Of a stretch of DNA of 5,374 nucleotides, positions 1 to 5,374 are shown in pieces. A model generated the notes under the pieces. The model saw only the letters and a program-made list of their open reading frames with translations, was not told the origin of the DNA and searched no databases. A program made the position numbers and the translations under genes. The stretch comes from an uncultured Eubacterium sp. (GTDB lineage Bacteria; Bacillota_A; Clostridia; Lachnospirales; Lachnospiraceae). The DNA lies in contig CAQBGY010000253.1 in NCBI GenBank assembly GCA_948759685.1, forward strand, positions 1 to 5,374. Reading direction: 5' to 3'. Each line of letters starts with the position of its first letter. Position 1 is the stretch's first letter.

Positions 1-24
1 TCAGTTGAGGAAGCAACCGTTTAA
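1..24 (+). CDS. possible C-terminal tail of an upstream gene (partial)
   Basis: From the first base the frame reads seven sense codons (S-V-E-E-A-T-V) and then TAA at 22-24. This could be the end of a gene that begins before the window. It lies in the same frame as the 79-627 gene, with a second in-frame TAA at 37-39, so it could instead be part of an ancestral longer version of that gene broken by nonsense codons. Too little sequence is visible to identify it. Confidence 0.25.
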   Translation, partial: SVEEATV

Positions 25-78
25 TGTATCAGTTATTAATTATTCGATGTACTAGGTTTTTATGAGTTAAAAGGTTCT

Positions 79-627
79 ATGCTTCCTACGATTCCTTGGG
101 AAAAGTATAATGACGATGTGTGCTTTGATGATAATTTGTTGTGGACGATAAGGACTGCAATTTATCGGGGAAATGACTTGAATCTTCCAAGAAAGGTTGG
201 AGTGAAAGCGCACGAGGCAAAAGAATTTGCGGATAATGTGCTCAAAAGAATAGGGGATAATGGAATTGTTATATATTATCCTTTCTTTTTGGCAGAGAAG
301 AGCGGAACATTAAACATTTTTAATAATAAATATGTAATTGAGGCTGTTAGAGAGGATTTATGGAATTTGGTAACGTATTCTGATAGGGAAGTTACGATCA
401 TAACAAGCGGTGATATTATAGAATTCAATGGAAATAGGGAATTTATAACAGAAGGGGAATTCTGTGAACTGTTGTCTTATGTAAAATACATTAATCGAGC
501 ATATAGAGATGAATTGCTTGCTGGAAAAAGTATTTTATTAGAATGGAGTTATGCATATAATTGCGACATTAATAAGCAGAAATTAGGAGAGCGTTACTTG
601 GTTTTTTACGAAGTCAGATCTGTATAG
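79..627 (+). CDS. hypothetical protein, possibly C-terminal half of a PEP-synthase/PPDK-type ATP-grasp domain
   Basis: This 182-aa soluble protein has no signal peptide or membrane segment. By eye its order of motifs resembles the second half of the pyruvate-phosphate dikinase/PEP synthase ATP-binding domain. IRTA (24-27) sits where that family has VRSS-like residues. SGTL and VIEAV (75-90) resemble the SGV...IEA strand pair. LLEW (153-156) and FYEVRSV (176-182) resemble the family's closing dIEwa...LQxRP segment. If so, Glu155 and Arg180 keep nucleotide-binding positions, while the usual Gln is Glu178. A complete domain is about 300 residues or more, so the N-terminal subdomain is missing. 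ATG 79 is the first start in the frame, which is open back to 40 without any ATG, GTG or TTG. Its SD (AAAAGG, 69-74, 4 nt spacing) is weak. The coding region is likely real. The family call is my recollection of motifs, not an alignment; an unrelated hypothetical or a decayed gene remains possible. Confidence 0.7.
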   Translation: MLPTIPWEKYNDDVCFDDNLLWTIRTAIYRGNDLNLPRKVGVKAHEAKEFADNVLKRIGDNGIVIYYPFFLAEKSGTLNIFNNKYVIEAVREDLWNLVTYSDREVTIITSGDIIEFNGNREFITEGEFCELLSYVKYINRAYRDELLAGKSILLEWSYAYNCDINKQKLGERYLVFYEVRSV

Positions 628-707
628 CAAAATATAGTTGCGTGATTAAACTCGCATAAGATGATTTCTGCTTCCCGGACATTTGATTTTTTTCTGGATT
701 TCCGAAA

Positions 708-724
708 GTGTGATTTCATCGCAC
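708..724. repeat. short inverted repeat (possible operator)
   Basis: GTGTGAT (708-714) pairs with ATCGCAC (718-724) around a TTC loop: seven pairs, one of them a G-T wobble. It lies about 25 bp upstream of the -35 region of the HTH gene's promoter. The TGTGAT half resembles boxes found over the promoter of the membrane-protein operon (5153-5168), so it may be an operator. This is inference only. Confidence 0.4.
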
Positions 725-747
725 AAGAATATTCATTATTTATGTAG

Positions 748-776
748 TATTGATTATGTTATAAGTATGTTAAAAT
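748..776 (+). promoter_or_regulatory. sigma-A-like promoter for the HTH gene
   Basis: The extended -10 TG-T-TAAAAT (768-776) has a TATTGA hexamer 17 bp upstream (748-753); TTGATT (750-755) with a 15-bp spacer is an alternative -35. Transcription would start near 783, leaving a leader of about 150 nt before the ATG at 936. A TATAAA at 916-921 is too close to the SD to be the main -10. Confidence 0.55.
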
Positions 777-804
777 TATATTAAATAAATTTGTAGTGCA
801 AAAG

Positions 805-825
805 AGAGGTGGTAATATGGTTTAA
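805..825 (+). other. SD plus two-codon ORF (Met-Val-stop) in leader
   Basis: AGAGGTGG (805-812) is followed at normal spacing by ATG (817-819), GTT and then TAA TAA. Ribosomes could initiate and stop at once, upstream of the HTH gene. It may be a regulatory minigene or the remains of a lost gene start. A GTG at 809 would instead give a 15-residue peptide with three Trp (W-F-N-K-N-W-C-W), but that start overlaps the SD. Confidence 0.35.
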
Positions 826-935
826 TAAAAATTGGTGCTGGATAAGAAGTGTATGACATATGTACTGATGAAAATACATTTAGGATTTTGAAATTGGTTT
901 AACATAAGGTTAAGTTATAAATAGGGGGTGATCGC

Positions 936-2066
936 ATGAACTTAAATCAAACAAATTCAAAGTTAAATAGCATTTTTAGAAATAATTTAAAACGTTTAAT
1001 GGAATATGCAGGATTTAATAACTCCAATTTTACCCAATACGTAGAAGACAGTTGCGATACATCTTTTGATAGAACATCATTAGTAAAGTTTCTTAATGGT
1101 AAACATCCTGCCTCAATTGCATTTATTTGGGCTTGTAGCCAGGCTTGCGGAGTATCGCTTGATGATCTTGTGAGTGAACAGTTTAACCCTGCAAATAGTA
1201 ATCTGGAACAATGTCAAGATACAACGGGATTAAAAACTCCAAAATTAGATTTTGAACTGCCGGAGAATTCACAAAATATAATATTTGTTGAAGATCCAAA
1301 CTCGTCTATTCTTAAAAATTATATTCAGGATTATTACTGCTATTATTACTCTACAGTTTCCGCTGAGAATCGGGTAAACGATACAAAAAATGCCATTATT
1401 GAAGGCATATTGTCTCTAAAAGCGGATGGTCAAAAGTGTAAGGCAGTTTTGCGAATAGATACAAAAGAATATGATGAGAATGGAGATAAAATTTACAAAG
1501 AATATACGGGAAATGTGATTGTGTGTCCTTCCATTCAGTCGGTTCACTGTATAATGTATCTCCCGGAAGGAGAATTCTGTTTTTTGATTTTCAGATACTC
1601 TCATTTAAATAATAAAAAACAATTATGCCGTATAGCGGAAGTGCTGTCTACTTCTTCGGCAGTGGACAAACGTTACCCAATTGTACACCGCATGCTTTTA
1701 AGCCAAAAATCTATTAAGCATGAGCACCTAAATATAATAGCGCCATATTTATGCTTAAATTATTCAGATATAACAATTGATGCAAAAGAGTTGGAATCAT
1801 TAAGCAATTCATCTGAGCAATATAGAAACATTATTGATGAGGTTAAAAGAGAAGAATGTGTTACAATGTATCGTCTCAGAGAAAAAAGAGTTTATGATGC
1901 AGCTAAGAAAAATTTATCAGATGAAGCTGAACTTATTACATTTATGACGGAACTCCGGGCGCACTCTTTGGCATATCGATATAATAAGGTGAGTAAGACC
2001 GCAGACAATAATATATTTAAGCAATTGGAGCAGTTAGGATATTATAATGTGCCAGATAATCACTAA
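936..2066 (+). CDS. XRE/Cro-like helix-turn-helix protein with large C-terminal domain of unknown function
   Basis: A 376-aa cytoplasmic protein. Residues about 12-81 form a Cro/CI-type HTH domain: NNLKRLMEYAG opens helix 1, a small insertion follows, then a predicted recognition region SLVKFLNGK (48-56) and the closing CGVSLDDLV (71-79) typical of XRE proteins. A linker (about 82-110) leads to a mixed alpha/beta C-terminal region. It includes an aromatic stretch YYCYYYST (133-140), strands around 155-220, the motif PIVHRMLLS (248-256) and a helical, charged tail (290-376). I recall HTH proteins from Clostridia with a similar body, but no assigned function; the region is likely to bind a ligand or partner. 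The SD is AGGGGG (923-928), 7 nt before ATG 936, which settles the start. The gene is convergent with the membrane operon and may regulate it through shared TGTGAT boxes (inference). It could also be only an autoregulator. Confidence 0.9.
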   Translation: MNLNQTNSKLNSIFRNNLKRLMEYAGFNNSNFTQYVEDSCDTSFDRTSLVKFLNGKHPASIAFIWACSQACGVSLDDLVSEQFNPANSNLEQCQDTTGLKTPKLDFELPENSQNIIFVEDPNSSILKNYIQDYYCYYYSTVSAENRVNDTKNAIIEGILSLKADGQKCKAVLRIDTKEYDENGDKIYKEYTGNVIVCPSIQSVHCIMYLPEGEFCFLIFRYSHLNNKKQLCRIAEVLSTSSAVDKRYPIVHRMLLSQKSIKHEHLNIIAPYLCLNYSDITIDAKELESLSNSSEQYRNIIDEVKREECVTMYRLREKRVYDAAKKNLSDEAELITFMTELRAHSLAYRYNKVSKTADNNIFKQLEQLGYYNVPDNH

Positions 2067-2075
2067 GTTGATAAA

Positions 2076-2113
2076 GGAACGGTATTCAAATATAAAAATA
2101 TGAGTACCGTTCC
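2076..2113. terminator. hairpin between convergent genes, likely terminator
   Basis: GGAACGGTA (2076-2084) is perfectly complementary to TACCGTTCC (2105-2113). The stem extends inward by a T-G wobble and three more pairs, then reaches an A/T-rich loop. It begins 9 nt after the stop of the HTH gene. There is no T run on the + side (GAGAGTG follows). On the - strand the stem is followed by TTTAT, so it would serve the membrane operon somewhat better. It may act in both directions, but it is not a textbook intrinsic terminator. Confidence 0.6.
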
Positions 2114-2117
2114 GAGA

Positions 2118-2283
2118 GTGTCAGATAAACTATGTATTTCCTTAAAACTGCCATCAGGGATTATACCAAATCCTCGGAAGCCTGTAAAGCTTACCTTGAC
2201 AGGCTTCCGAGGATTTAAGGATAGCTTCTAAACAGTTTTAAGGGGCAGTTTTTCAAAAACAATTTACACACTTAATCTGACAC
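2118..2283. mobile_element. MITE-like 166-bp element with terminal inverted repeats
   Basis: The ends are inverted copies: 2118-2135 and the reverse complement of 2266-2283 match at 15 of 18 positions, the outer nine (GTGTCAGAT / ATCTGACAC) perfectly. The inner part of the right end (AATTTACACA) recalls the GTGTAAA-type ends of IS256-family elements, from memory only. The interior is non-coding and contains two nested perfect inverted repeats. It sits between the 3' ends of two convergent genes, a usual site for such insertions. I see no abutting target-site duplication, so it is either old or not an insertion. A structured RNA or a compound terminator is the alternative. Confidence 0.5.
2140..2253. 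repeat. nested long inverted repeats with alternative pairing
   Basis: The inner stem is 18 bp and perfect: 2168-2185 with 2199-2216 around a 13-nt loop. It is enclosed by a perfect 11-bp stem, CCTTAAAACTG (2140-2150) with CAGTTTTAAGG (2233-2243). The left outer arm continues as AAAACTGCC (2144-2152), which can pair instead with GGCAGTTTT (2244-2252). This is possible because CAGTTTT is repeated 13 nt apart at 2233 and 2246. A T5 run (2249-2253) ends the + strand version, so the fold could also help terminate the HTH transcript. Confidence 0.75.
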
Positions 2284-2303
2284 ACCCACCGATCCTTTTA
2301 ATT

Positions 2304-3902
2304 TTATGAAAGAGATGGTTCGGCAGTACCATTTAATGAAGATGCTCTAGTATCATCCCTTTGGCTGGAATCAGACCTATTGATTTTTGCATTATTATAG
2401 TACAAAAATATGCCTATTAACGTTCCTGTTAGATCTAATAATATCGCAGATATAAGTGAAAACCATGCCATATATTTATATTTTGATATTAATAAATTTA
2501 GAGATCTTTCAATTGCATTCATATCTGATAAATATTTTCGTTCAATTTCGGAAATGAAAGTCAGCATTTTTTCACGCTTAAAATTATTTGCGGAAGGCAA
2601 TGTGTTATCTTTTAACCAAATGTTTTCAGATTCATTAGTGGAACTGCCTTCCAATGTTAATATATCAGATGTTGGGCAGCTTTGGATAACATCCCTTAGA
2701 TTGTTTAATATTTTATACCAGTCATTTTTCCAGTCATTTATTAGTTTATTGTCCTGACCGGTCAAATGAGAATTTTTAAGGGAATCCATAATCATATTAA
2801 TATCGGTTTGTAATTTTAAAAATTTTAAATATTGTAAAACTGTATTTTTGAAGGTATAATAATTGTTTATCTCAATACTGCCTTCGGATGAATTTTGTTG
2901 AATAATTGCGTCATATATTGTGTTTAAACAATTTTTTATTGTTGTTTCATCAGGCTTGTCTTTGTTCATTTCCAATAGAAGGTTTTTACGTACTGATTCA
3001 ATTTTATTTATTGCATTATTGCTTTGGGTATATAAATTTTTAGTATAGGTTTCTGTATCAAGTATTATATTGTTAATATTAGTAAGTTTTTCACTAAGGA
3101 TTTCAATATCTTTTTTTAGCTCATTATTTTGTTCTTGAAGTGCTTTAAATTCCGCGTCCTGAAAGTCTGAATATTGTTTCAATCTTTCACTATTTTTGTC
3201 CCACATATCTTTTTTGTGGTCGTGGTCTTCTTTGGTAATTGTGTGTAAATAATCAAATGAGGATTTGACAGATTCAAAAGTAATAAGTAAAGAACTGATT
3301 TCCTCATCAGTATAGACCGCATTATTATCATTAATAACAGCCCTCAGTGTCTGTACAGCCCAAGTTGCTGTTGTATCATTGTCAACATATAATTTGCTGT
3401 TTTCAAGCGTTTTTATATATGCATCAAGTAGTTTGTTTATATCTGATGTTGAGTTATCTCCTTCAAATTTTATGTCAACAAACGCACTACAGTATATTTC
3501 TGCATAGTTTTTATAATAAGCTACATTATTTTCAATATGTTCATCTACCTGTAATGTCAATTCAGAAATGTTTTCCTGCATAATTCTGTCTGCGTCAGAA
3601 TAATATAAGGAATCCTTGTATATTGCCGACGAAATGTACACATAACTAAATGTGCTTGACGCAAATAGGCAGATAGCCCACAAAGGTAAAACGCCCCATT
3701 TATTTTTGCTTATATATGCTGCCAGTTTTAAATTTAAAACAAATAGAGTAATTTGAATTGCGCCTGAAATTATTGCGGCCTGCCACCAATTGTTAAATAC
3801 GAAATCATGCAGGCCGTTTGCAGTAGTATACCAGGAAACCAATGCAAGTCCTGTAGCTGCCACAGATAAGTTTTTTCTTACTAAATTCCATTGTTTATTC
3901 AT
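2304..3902 (-). CDS. membrane protein with large extracytoplasmic coiled-coil loop
   Basis: A 532-aa protein that I do not recognise. Membrane segments are predicted at about 13-30, 39-62, 70-92 and 477-501. The positive-inside rule (RK near the N-terminus, SKNKWG loop at 65-70, Arg-rich tail after 505) puts both termini in the cytoplasm and residues about 96-475 outside. That loop is helical and charged, with the best coiled-coil stretch near 225-310, and then more loosely repeated helices. Only two cysteines lie in the first half of the protein, and no enzyme motif is visible. The tail after 505 is Ser/Asp/Arg-rich and looks disordered. The arrangement resembles DUF4407-like proteins or receptor-type proteins, but I cannot show homology. 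The start is ATG directly after the TAA of the upstream gene (TAAATG), with SD GGAGG lying inside that gene's last codons, 8 nt away. The two proteins are probably made together and may form a complex. Confidence 0.88.
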   Translation of the reverse strand: MNKQWNLVRKNLSVAATGLALVSWYTTANGLHDFVFNNWWQAAIISGAIQITLFVLNLKLAAYISKNKWGVLPLWAICLFASSTFSYVYISSAIYKDSLYYSDADRIMQENISELTLQVDEHIENNVAYYKNYAEIYCSAFVDIKFEGDNSTSDINKLLDAYIKTLENSKLYVDNDTTATWAVQTLRAVINDNNAVYTDEEISSLLITFESVKSSFDYLHTITKEDHDHKKDMWDKNSERLKQYSDFQDAEFKALQEQNNELKKDIEILSEKLTNINNIILDTETYTKNLYTQSNNAINKIESVRKNLLLEMNKDKPDETTIKNCLNTIYDAIIQQNSSEGSIEINNYYTFKNTVLQYLKFLKLQTDINMIMDSLKNSHLTGQDNKLINDWKNDWYKILNNLRDVIQSCPTSDILTLEGSSTNESENIWLKDNTLPSANNFKREKMLTFISEIERKYLSDMNAIERSLNLLISKYKYMAWFSLISAILLDLTGTLIGIFLYYNNAKINRSDSSQRDDTRASSLNGTAEPSLS

Positions 3903-3915
3903 TTAATCATCCTCC
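3900..3915 (-). promoter_or_regulatory. translational coupling junction (TAAATG with internal SD)
   Basis: On the minus strand GGAGG (3915-3911) is part of the last codons (Met-Glu-Asp-Asp) of the 391-aa gene. Its TAA (3905-3903) is followed with no gap by ATG (3902-3900). Ribosomes finishing the first gene would be placed to start the second, which suggests a fixed output ratio of the two membrane proteins. Confidence 0.75.
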
Positions 3916-5078
3916 ATTTCTTCAGATTGTATTAGTTCAACCATGCTATCCCAAATATTGCTAGTAGCAAATGCGACAAGTTTTATAAGCGATTCAAGTA
4001 TGCTGTAGACAATAGTAAGTACTTCTTTTGAGAGATAGCAGGCCTTGTTTATCATTTTATTGTAGATATTTTTATCCTTGAGCAGGCGGTCAATAGCATT
4101 TGCGCTAAGTATAAAGAAAGGGTATATGATAAGCGCTGCAATGGGAATAAAAAATAAGTCAGCCTGGGTCAGTATGTTCAAAATCTTATCCTGATTAAAA
4201 TAGCCCATTTTAGTCATAAAAACTGAAATGATGAACAGTCCGACTGCATATATAAATGGTGAATCATTTCCGCGTATAATCTGGACCAATACTCTTATCA
4301 ACTTGAAATATGCGCAAAGAGTAACGAATACTACAACCATCATAAGATTGCCGAATAAAATTGCAGGTATCCAAAAATCAATATTACTTACAATATTTTT
4401 CAAGTTTATTTCAATTGGATATGTAATTTTAGAAACTAATACATAAGTCATAATTAGACATATCATAAATATAAGTGCTGCATATATATAATCGCTTATT
4501 CGACTGCGGTGTATATTTGCTTCACATTTATGACTGTTGGGTATTGTTGGTGAGTAATGCGGAATATTAATTTTGGATATATTTTCTAAAGTATTAACAG
4601 GTTCATTAATATTTTCAAATTTAGGACTTATAGTCTTTGTTTCCCTTCCAGATATATTATTTGATATATCCATGTCTGCATTTTCGCCATTATTGATTTT
4701 GTCTAATATCCAATAATATGCTCTTACAAAAAGTGGAAAAATTACTGTTAAAATAGCTATAATAAATATTAATATAGTTCCTAGTTCTATATTGATAAAA
4801 AATTTTTCCTTAAAAATTGAAGGAACATATAGCTTGTTAATAATAATAAGCAAACCCAGCAAAAATAGTATTTTTTTTAATAGCAGCTTCTGCGTATGCA
4901 CTGATATATAGACAAAATAAACAATGCTTCCTAATAGTATAAATGTAAAAAAGCTTATATATTGTTGCGGAAAATGAATCCATTCACATAATAAAAATGT
5001 TATAATCAAAATTAATGTGTATATTATGTTGGCGATAACATTGGGTGAAAGCTTTTTTTTATTTTCCATGTTCTTCAT
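3903..5078 (-). CDS. polytopic membrane protein of unknown function
   Basis: A 391-aa integral membrane protein that I do not recognise. About eight membrane segments are visible, in two groups of four: 14-33, 39-61, 67-83, 100-124, then 195-216, 234-257, 273-292 and 306-326. They are separated by a polar loop (125-194), rich in Asn, Ser and Ile, that should be cytoplasmic given the Lys-rich N-terminus. The C-terminal 65 residues hold a predicted amphipathic helix (about 350-385) and an acidic end (EEMEDD). There are no transporter signature motifs, ATPase motifs or obvious charged residues within the membrane segments. The start at 5078 has a strong SD, AAAGGAGG (5094-5087), 8 nt upstream; Met4 is less well placed. 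It is the first gene of a two-gene operon with the 532-aa coiled-coil membrane protein, transcribed from a promoter near 5149-5121. Two A8 runs occur in its coding strand (5060-5053 and 4878-4871). Confidence 0.88.
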   Translation of the reverse strand: MKNMENKKKLSPNVIANIIYTLILIITFLLCEWIHFPQQYISFFTFILLGSIVYFVYISVHTQKLLLKKILFLLGLLIIINKLYVPSIFKEKFFINIELGTILIFIIAILTVIFPLFVRAYYWILDKINNGENADMDISNNISGRETKTISPKFENINEPVNTLENISKINIPHYSPTIPNSHKCEANIHRSRISDYIYAALIFMICLIMTYVLVSKITYPIEINLKNIVSNIDFWIPAILFGNLMMVVVFVTLCAYFKLIRVLVQIIRGNDSPFIYAVGLFIISVFMTKMGYFNQDKILNILTQADLFFIPIAALIIYPFFILSANAIDRLLKDKNIYNKMINKACYLSKEVLTIVYSILESLIKLVAFATSNIWDSMVELIQSEEMEDD

Positions 5079-5120
5079 TTTTATGTCCTCCTTTGCAAAT
5101 CAGTGTTTGTAGATAAATTG

Positions 5121-5149
5121 AAAATATCACAATAGTTAATAAGAATCAA
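5121..5149 (-). promoter_or_regulatory. sigma-A-like promoter of the membrane-protein operon
   Basis: On the minus strand TTGATT (5149-5144) is followed after 17 bp by TATTTT (5126-5121), with a TG one base before it as an extended -10. The start point would be near 5114, about 36 nt before the ATG at 5078. The SD AAAGGAGG falls between them, so the leader is short and normal. Confidence 0.6.
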
Positions 5150-5159
5150 CTGTGTGATA
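5125..5159. promoter_or_regulatory. imperfect inverted repeat over the operon promoter (candidate operator)
   Basis: TATCACA-AT-AGTT (5125-5137) mirrors AACT-G-TGTGATA (5148-5159): eleven pairs, one small asymmetric bulge and a 10-bp spacer. It covers both the -35 and the edge of the -10 of the minus-strand promoter, which is where a repressor would bind. Binding by the XRE-type protein in this window is inference. Confidence 0.45.
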
Positions 5160-5209
5160 GGTTGTGATTTATAAAATGGCAATTCCTACAAATTCTCACA
5201 TTTTTCACA
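5127..5209. repeat. cluster of five TGTGA/TCACA boxes
   Basis: The boxes are TCACA at 5127-5131, 5196-5200 and 5205-5209, and TGTGA at 5153-5157 and 5163-5167. The two TGTGA copies are 10 bp apart, one helical turn. This is dense for an 83-bp A+T-rich stretch. It lies upstream of and across the membrane-operon promoter, so it may be a multi-site regulatory region. Confidence 0.45.
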
Positions 5210-5212
5210 GTA

Positions 5213-5248
5213 CAAGTTGTTGCATTTACTTCGTTGGGTGACAACTTG
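5213..5248. repeat. inverted repeat between divergent promoters
   Basis: CAAGTTGT (5213-5220) and ACAACTTG (5241-5248) form a perfect 8-bp stem with a 20-nt spacer. Each arm is itself nearly palindromic (ACAA-N-TTGT), so the pair could be two binding sites for a dimer rather than a hairpin. No T run follows on either strand within a normal distance, so it is probably not a terminator. Confidence 0.4.
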
Positions 5249-5306
5249 ACCCATCAGTTTTTGGCGTAAGTTTAATAAAAATTTATTTTTTCTAAAATCT
5301 TTTCCT

Positions 5307-5335
5307 TTGTCTAAAATGACGATATCATGTATACT
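5307..5335 (+). promoter_or_regulatory. sigma-A-like promoter for a gene beyond the right edge
   Basis: TTGTCT (5307-5312), a 17-bp spacer, then TATACT (5330-5335) form a good promoter pointing right, divergent from the membrane operon. Transcription would start near 5342. Confidence 0.65.
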
Positions 5336-5363
5336 AATATCAGAGGATGAATCCATGCATTAT

Positions 5364-5369
5364 GGGAGG
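5364..5369 (+). promoter_or_regulatory. ribosome binding site of an off-window gene
   Basis: GGGAGG lies 5 nt before the window ends and about 22 nt after the predicted transcript start, so the start codon is expected just past 5374. An ATG at 5355 has AGAGG upstream (5342-5346), but that site would sit at the very 5' end of the transcript, so it is less likely. Confidence 0.55.
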
Positions 5370-5374
5370 TGTGG

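Larger units (their letters stand above)
628..935 (+). other. intergenic region with promoter and long leader of the HTH gene
   Basis: This 308-base stretch has no convincing gene. It holds a T7 run at 687-693 without a strong preceding stem, so there is no clear terminator for the upstream gene. It also holds the small hairpin at 708-724, an extended -10 promoter at 748-776, and a leader of about 150 nt. The leader contains an SD-preceded two-codon ORF (817-825) and an 8-nt direct repeat TGGTTTAA (818-825 and 895-902). A 28-codon ORF at 661-747 has no SD and is not called. Confidence 0.6.

Noticed and set aside
661..747. 28-codon plus-strand ORF starting at ATG 661
   Set aside because: It has no SD, it spans the hairpin at 708-724, and it ends just before the promoter. 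It is more likely chance, although its translation looks fairly protein-like.
894..921. promoter TTGGTT-16-TATAAA just before the HTH gene
   Set aside because: The transcript would start about at 928, inside the SD, leaving no room for ribosome binding.
1416..1604. 62-codon minus-strand ORF
   Set aside because: It lies wholly inside the HTH gene on the opposite strand, has no SD worth noting, and is a shadow of a real gene.
2118..2283. CRISPR array or retron ncRNA
   Set aside because: There are no spaced direct repeats and no cas or reverse-transcriptase gene in the window; the structure is terminal and nested inverted repeats.
2410..2757. 115-codon plus-strand ORF
   Set aside because: It is antisense to the 532-aa membrane protein gene, whose SD, length and operon position are much stronger.
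3347..3583. 78-codon plus-strand ORF
   Set aside because: It is antisense to the extracytoplasmic part of the 532-aa gene and has a composition typical of a shadow frame.
4228..4446. 72-codon plus-strand ORF
   Set aside because: It is antisense to the 391-aa membrane gene with no independent support.
5127..5209. CRP-type binding site from TGTGA/TCACA halves
   Set aside because: No pair has the TGTGA-N6-TCACA spacing of a CRP/FNR-family site, and the inverted pair at 5127-5157 is in the opposite order.

Overview
The window is strongly A+T-rich. Its genes have canonical AAAGGAGG/GGAGG-type ribosome binding sites about 8 nt before ATG and sigma-A-like promoters. The codon use and protein style (Lys/Asn/Ile-rich, XRE-type regulator) fit a low-GC Bacillota genome, most likely a gut or anaerobic Clostridia such as a Lachnospiraceae. 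This assignment is inference; no rRNA or marker gene is present.

Layout from left to right. Positions 1-24 may be the last codons of an upstream gene. Positions 79-627 (+) encode a 182-aa protein that I tentatively read as the C-terminal half of a PEP-synthase/PPDK-type ATP-grasp domain, possibly a truncated gene. Positions 628-935 are non-coding: a short hairpin, a good extended -10 promoter, and a long leader holding an SD-preceded two-codon ORF. Positions 936-2066 (+) encode a 376-aa XRE/Cro-like DNA-binding protein with a large unassigned C-terminal domain. Between this gene and the next, convergent operon (2067-2303) lie a perfect 9-bp-stem hairpin and a 166-bp element. The element has 18-bp terminal inverted repeats (15/18 matches) and two further nested perfect inverted repeats, 11 bp and 18 bp; it looks like a MITE.

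On the minus strand, 5078-3903 (391 aa, about eight membrane segments) and 3902-2304 (532 aa, three N-terminal and one C-terminal membrane segments around a roughly 380-residue extracytoplasmic, partly coiled-coil region) form a two-gene operon. The stop of the first and the start of the second abut (TAAATG), so translation is probably coupled. A good promoter lies at 5149-5121 (-), overlaid by an imperfect inverted repeat and a cluster of TGTGA/TCACA boxes. At the right edge, a promoter (5307-5335, +) and an SD (5364-5369) announce a divergent gene that starts just outside the window.

Working model (inference): the XRE-type protein may regulate the membrane-protein operon, because a TGTGAT-containing inverted repeat occurs upstream of both transcription units. 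I recognise no known defence, secretion or transport system here. The two-protein membrane module is the best candidate for something undescribed, but the sequence alone does not reveal its function.
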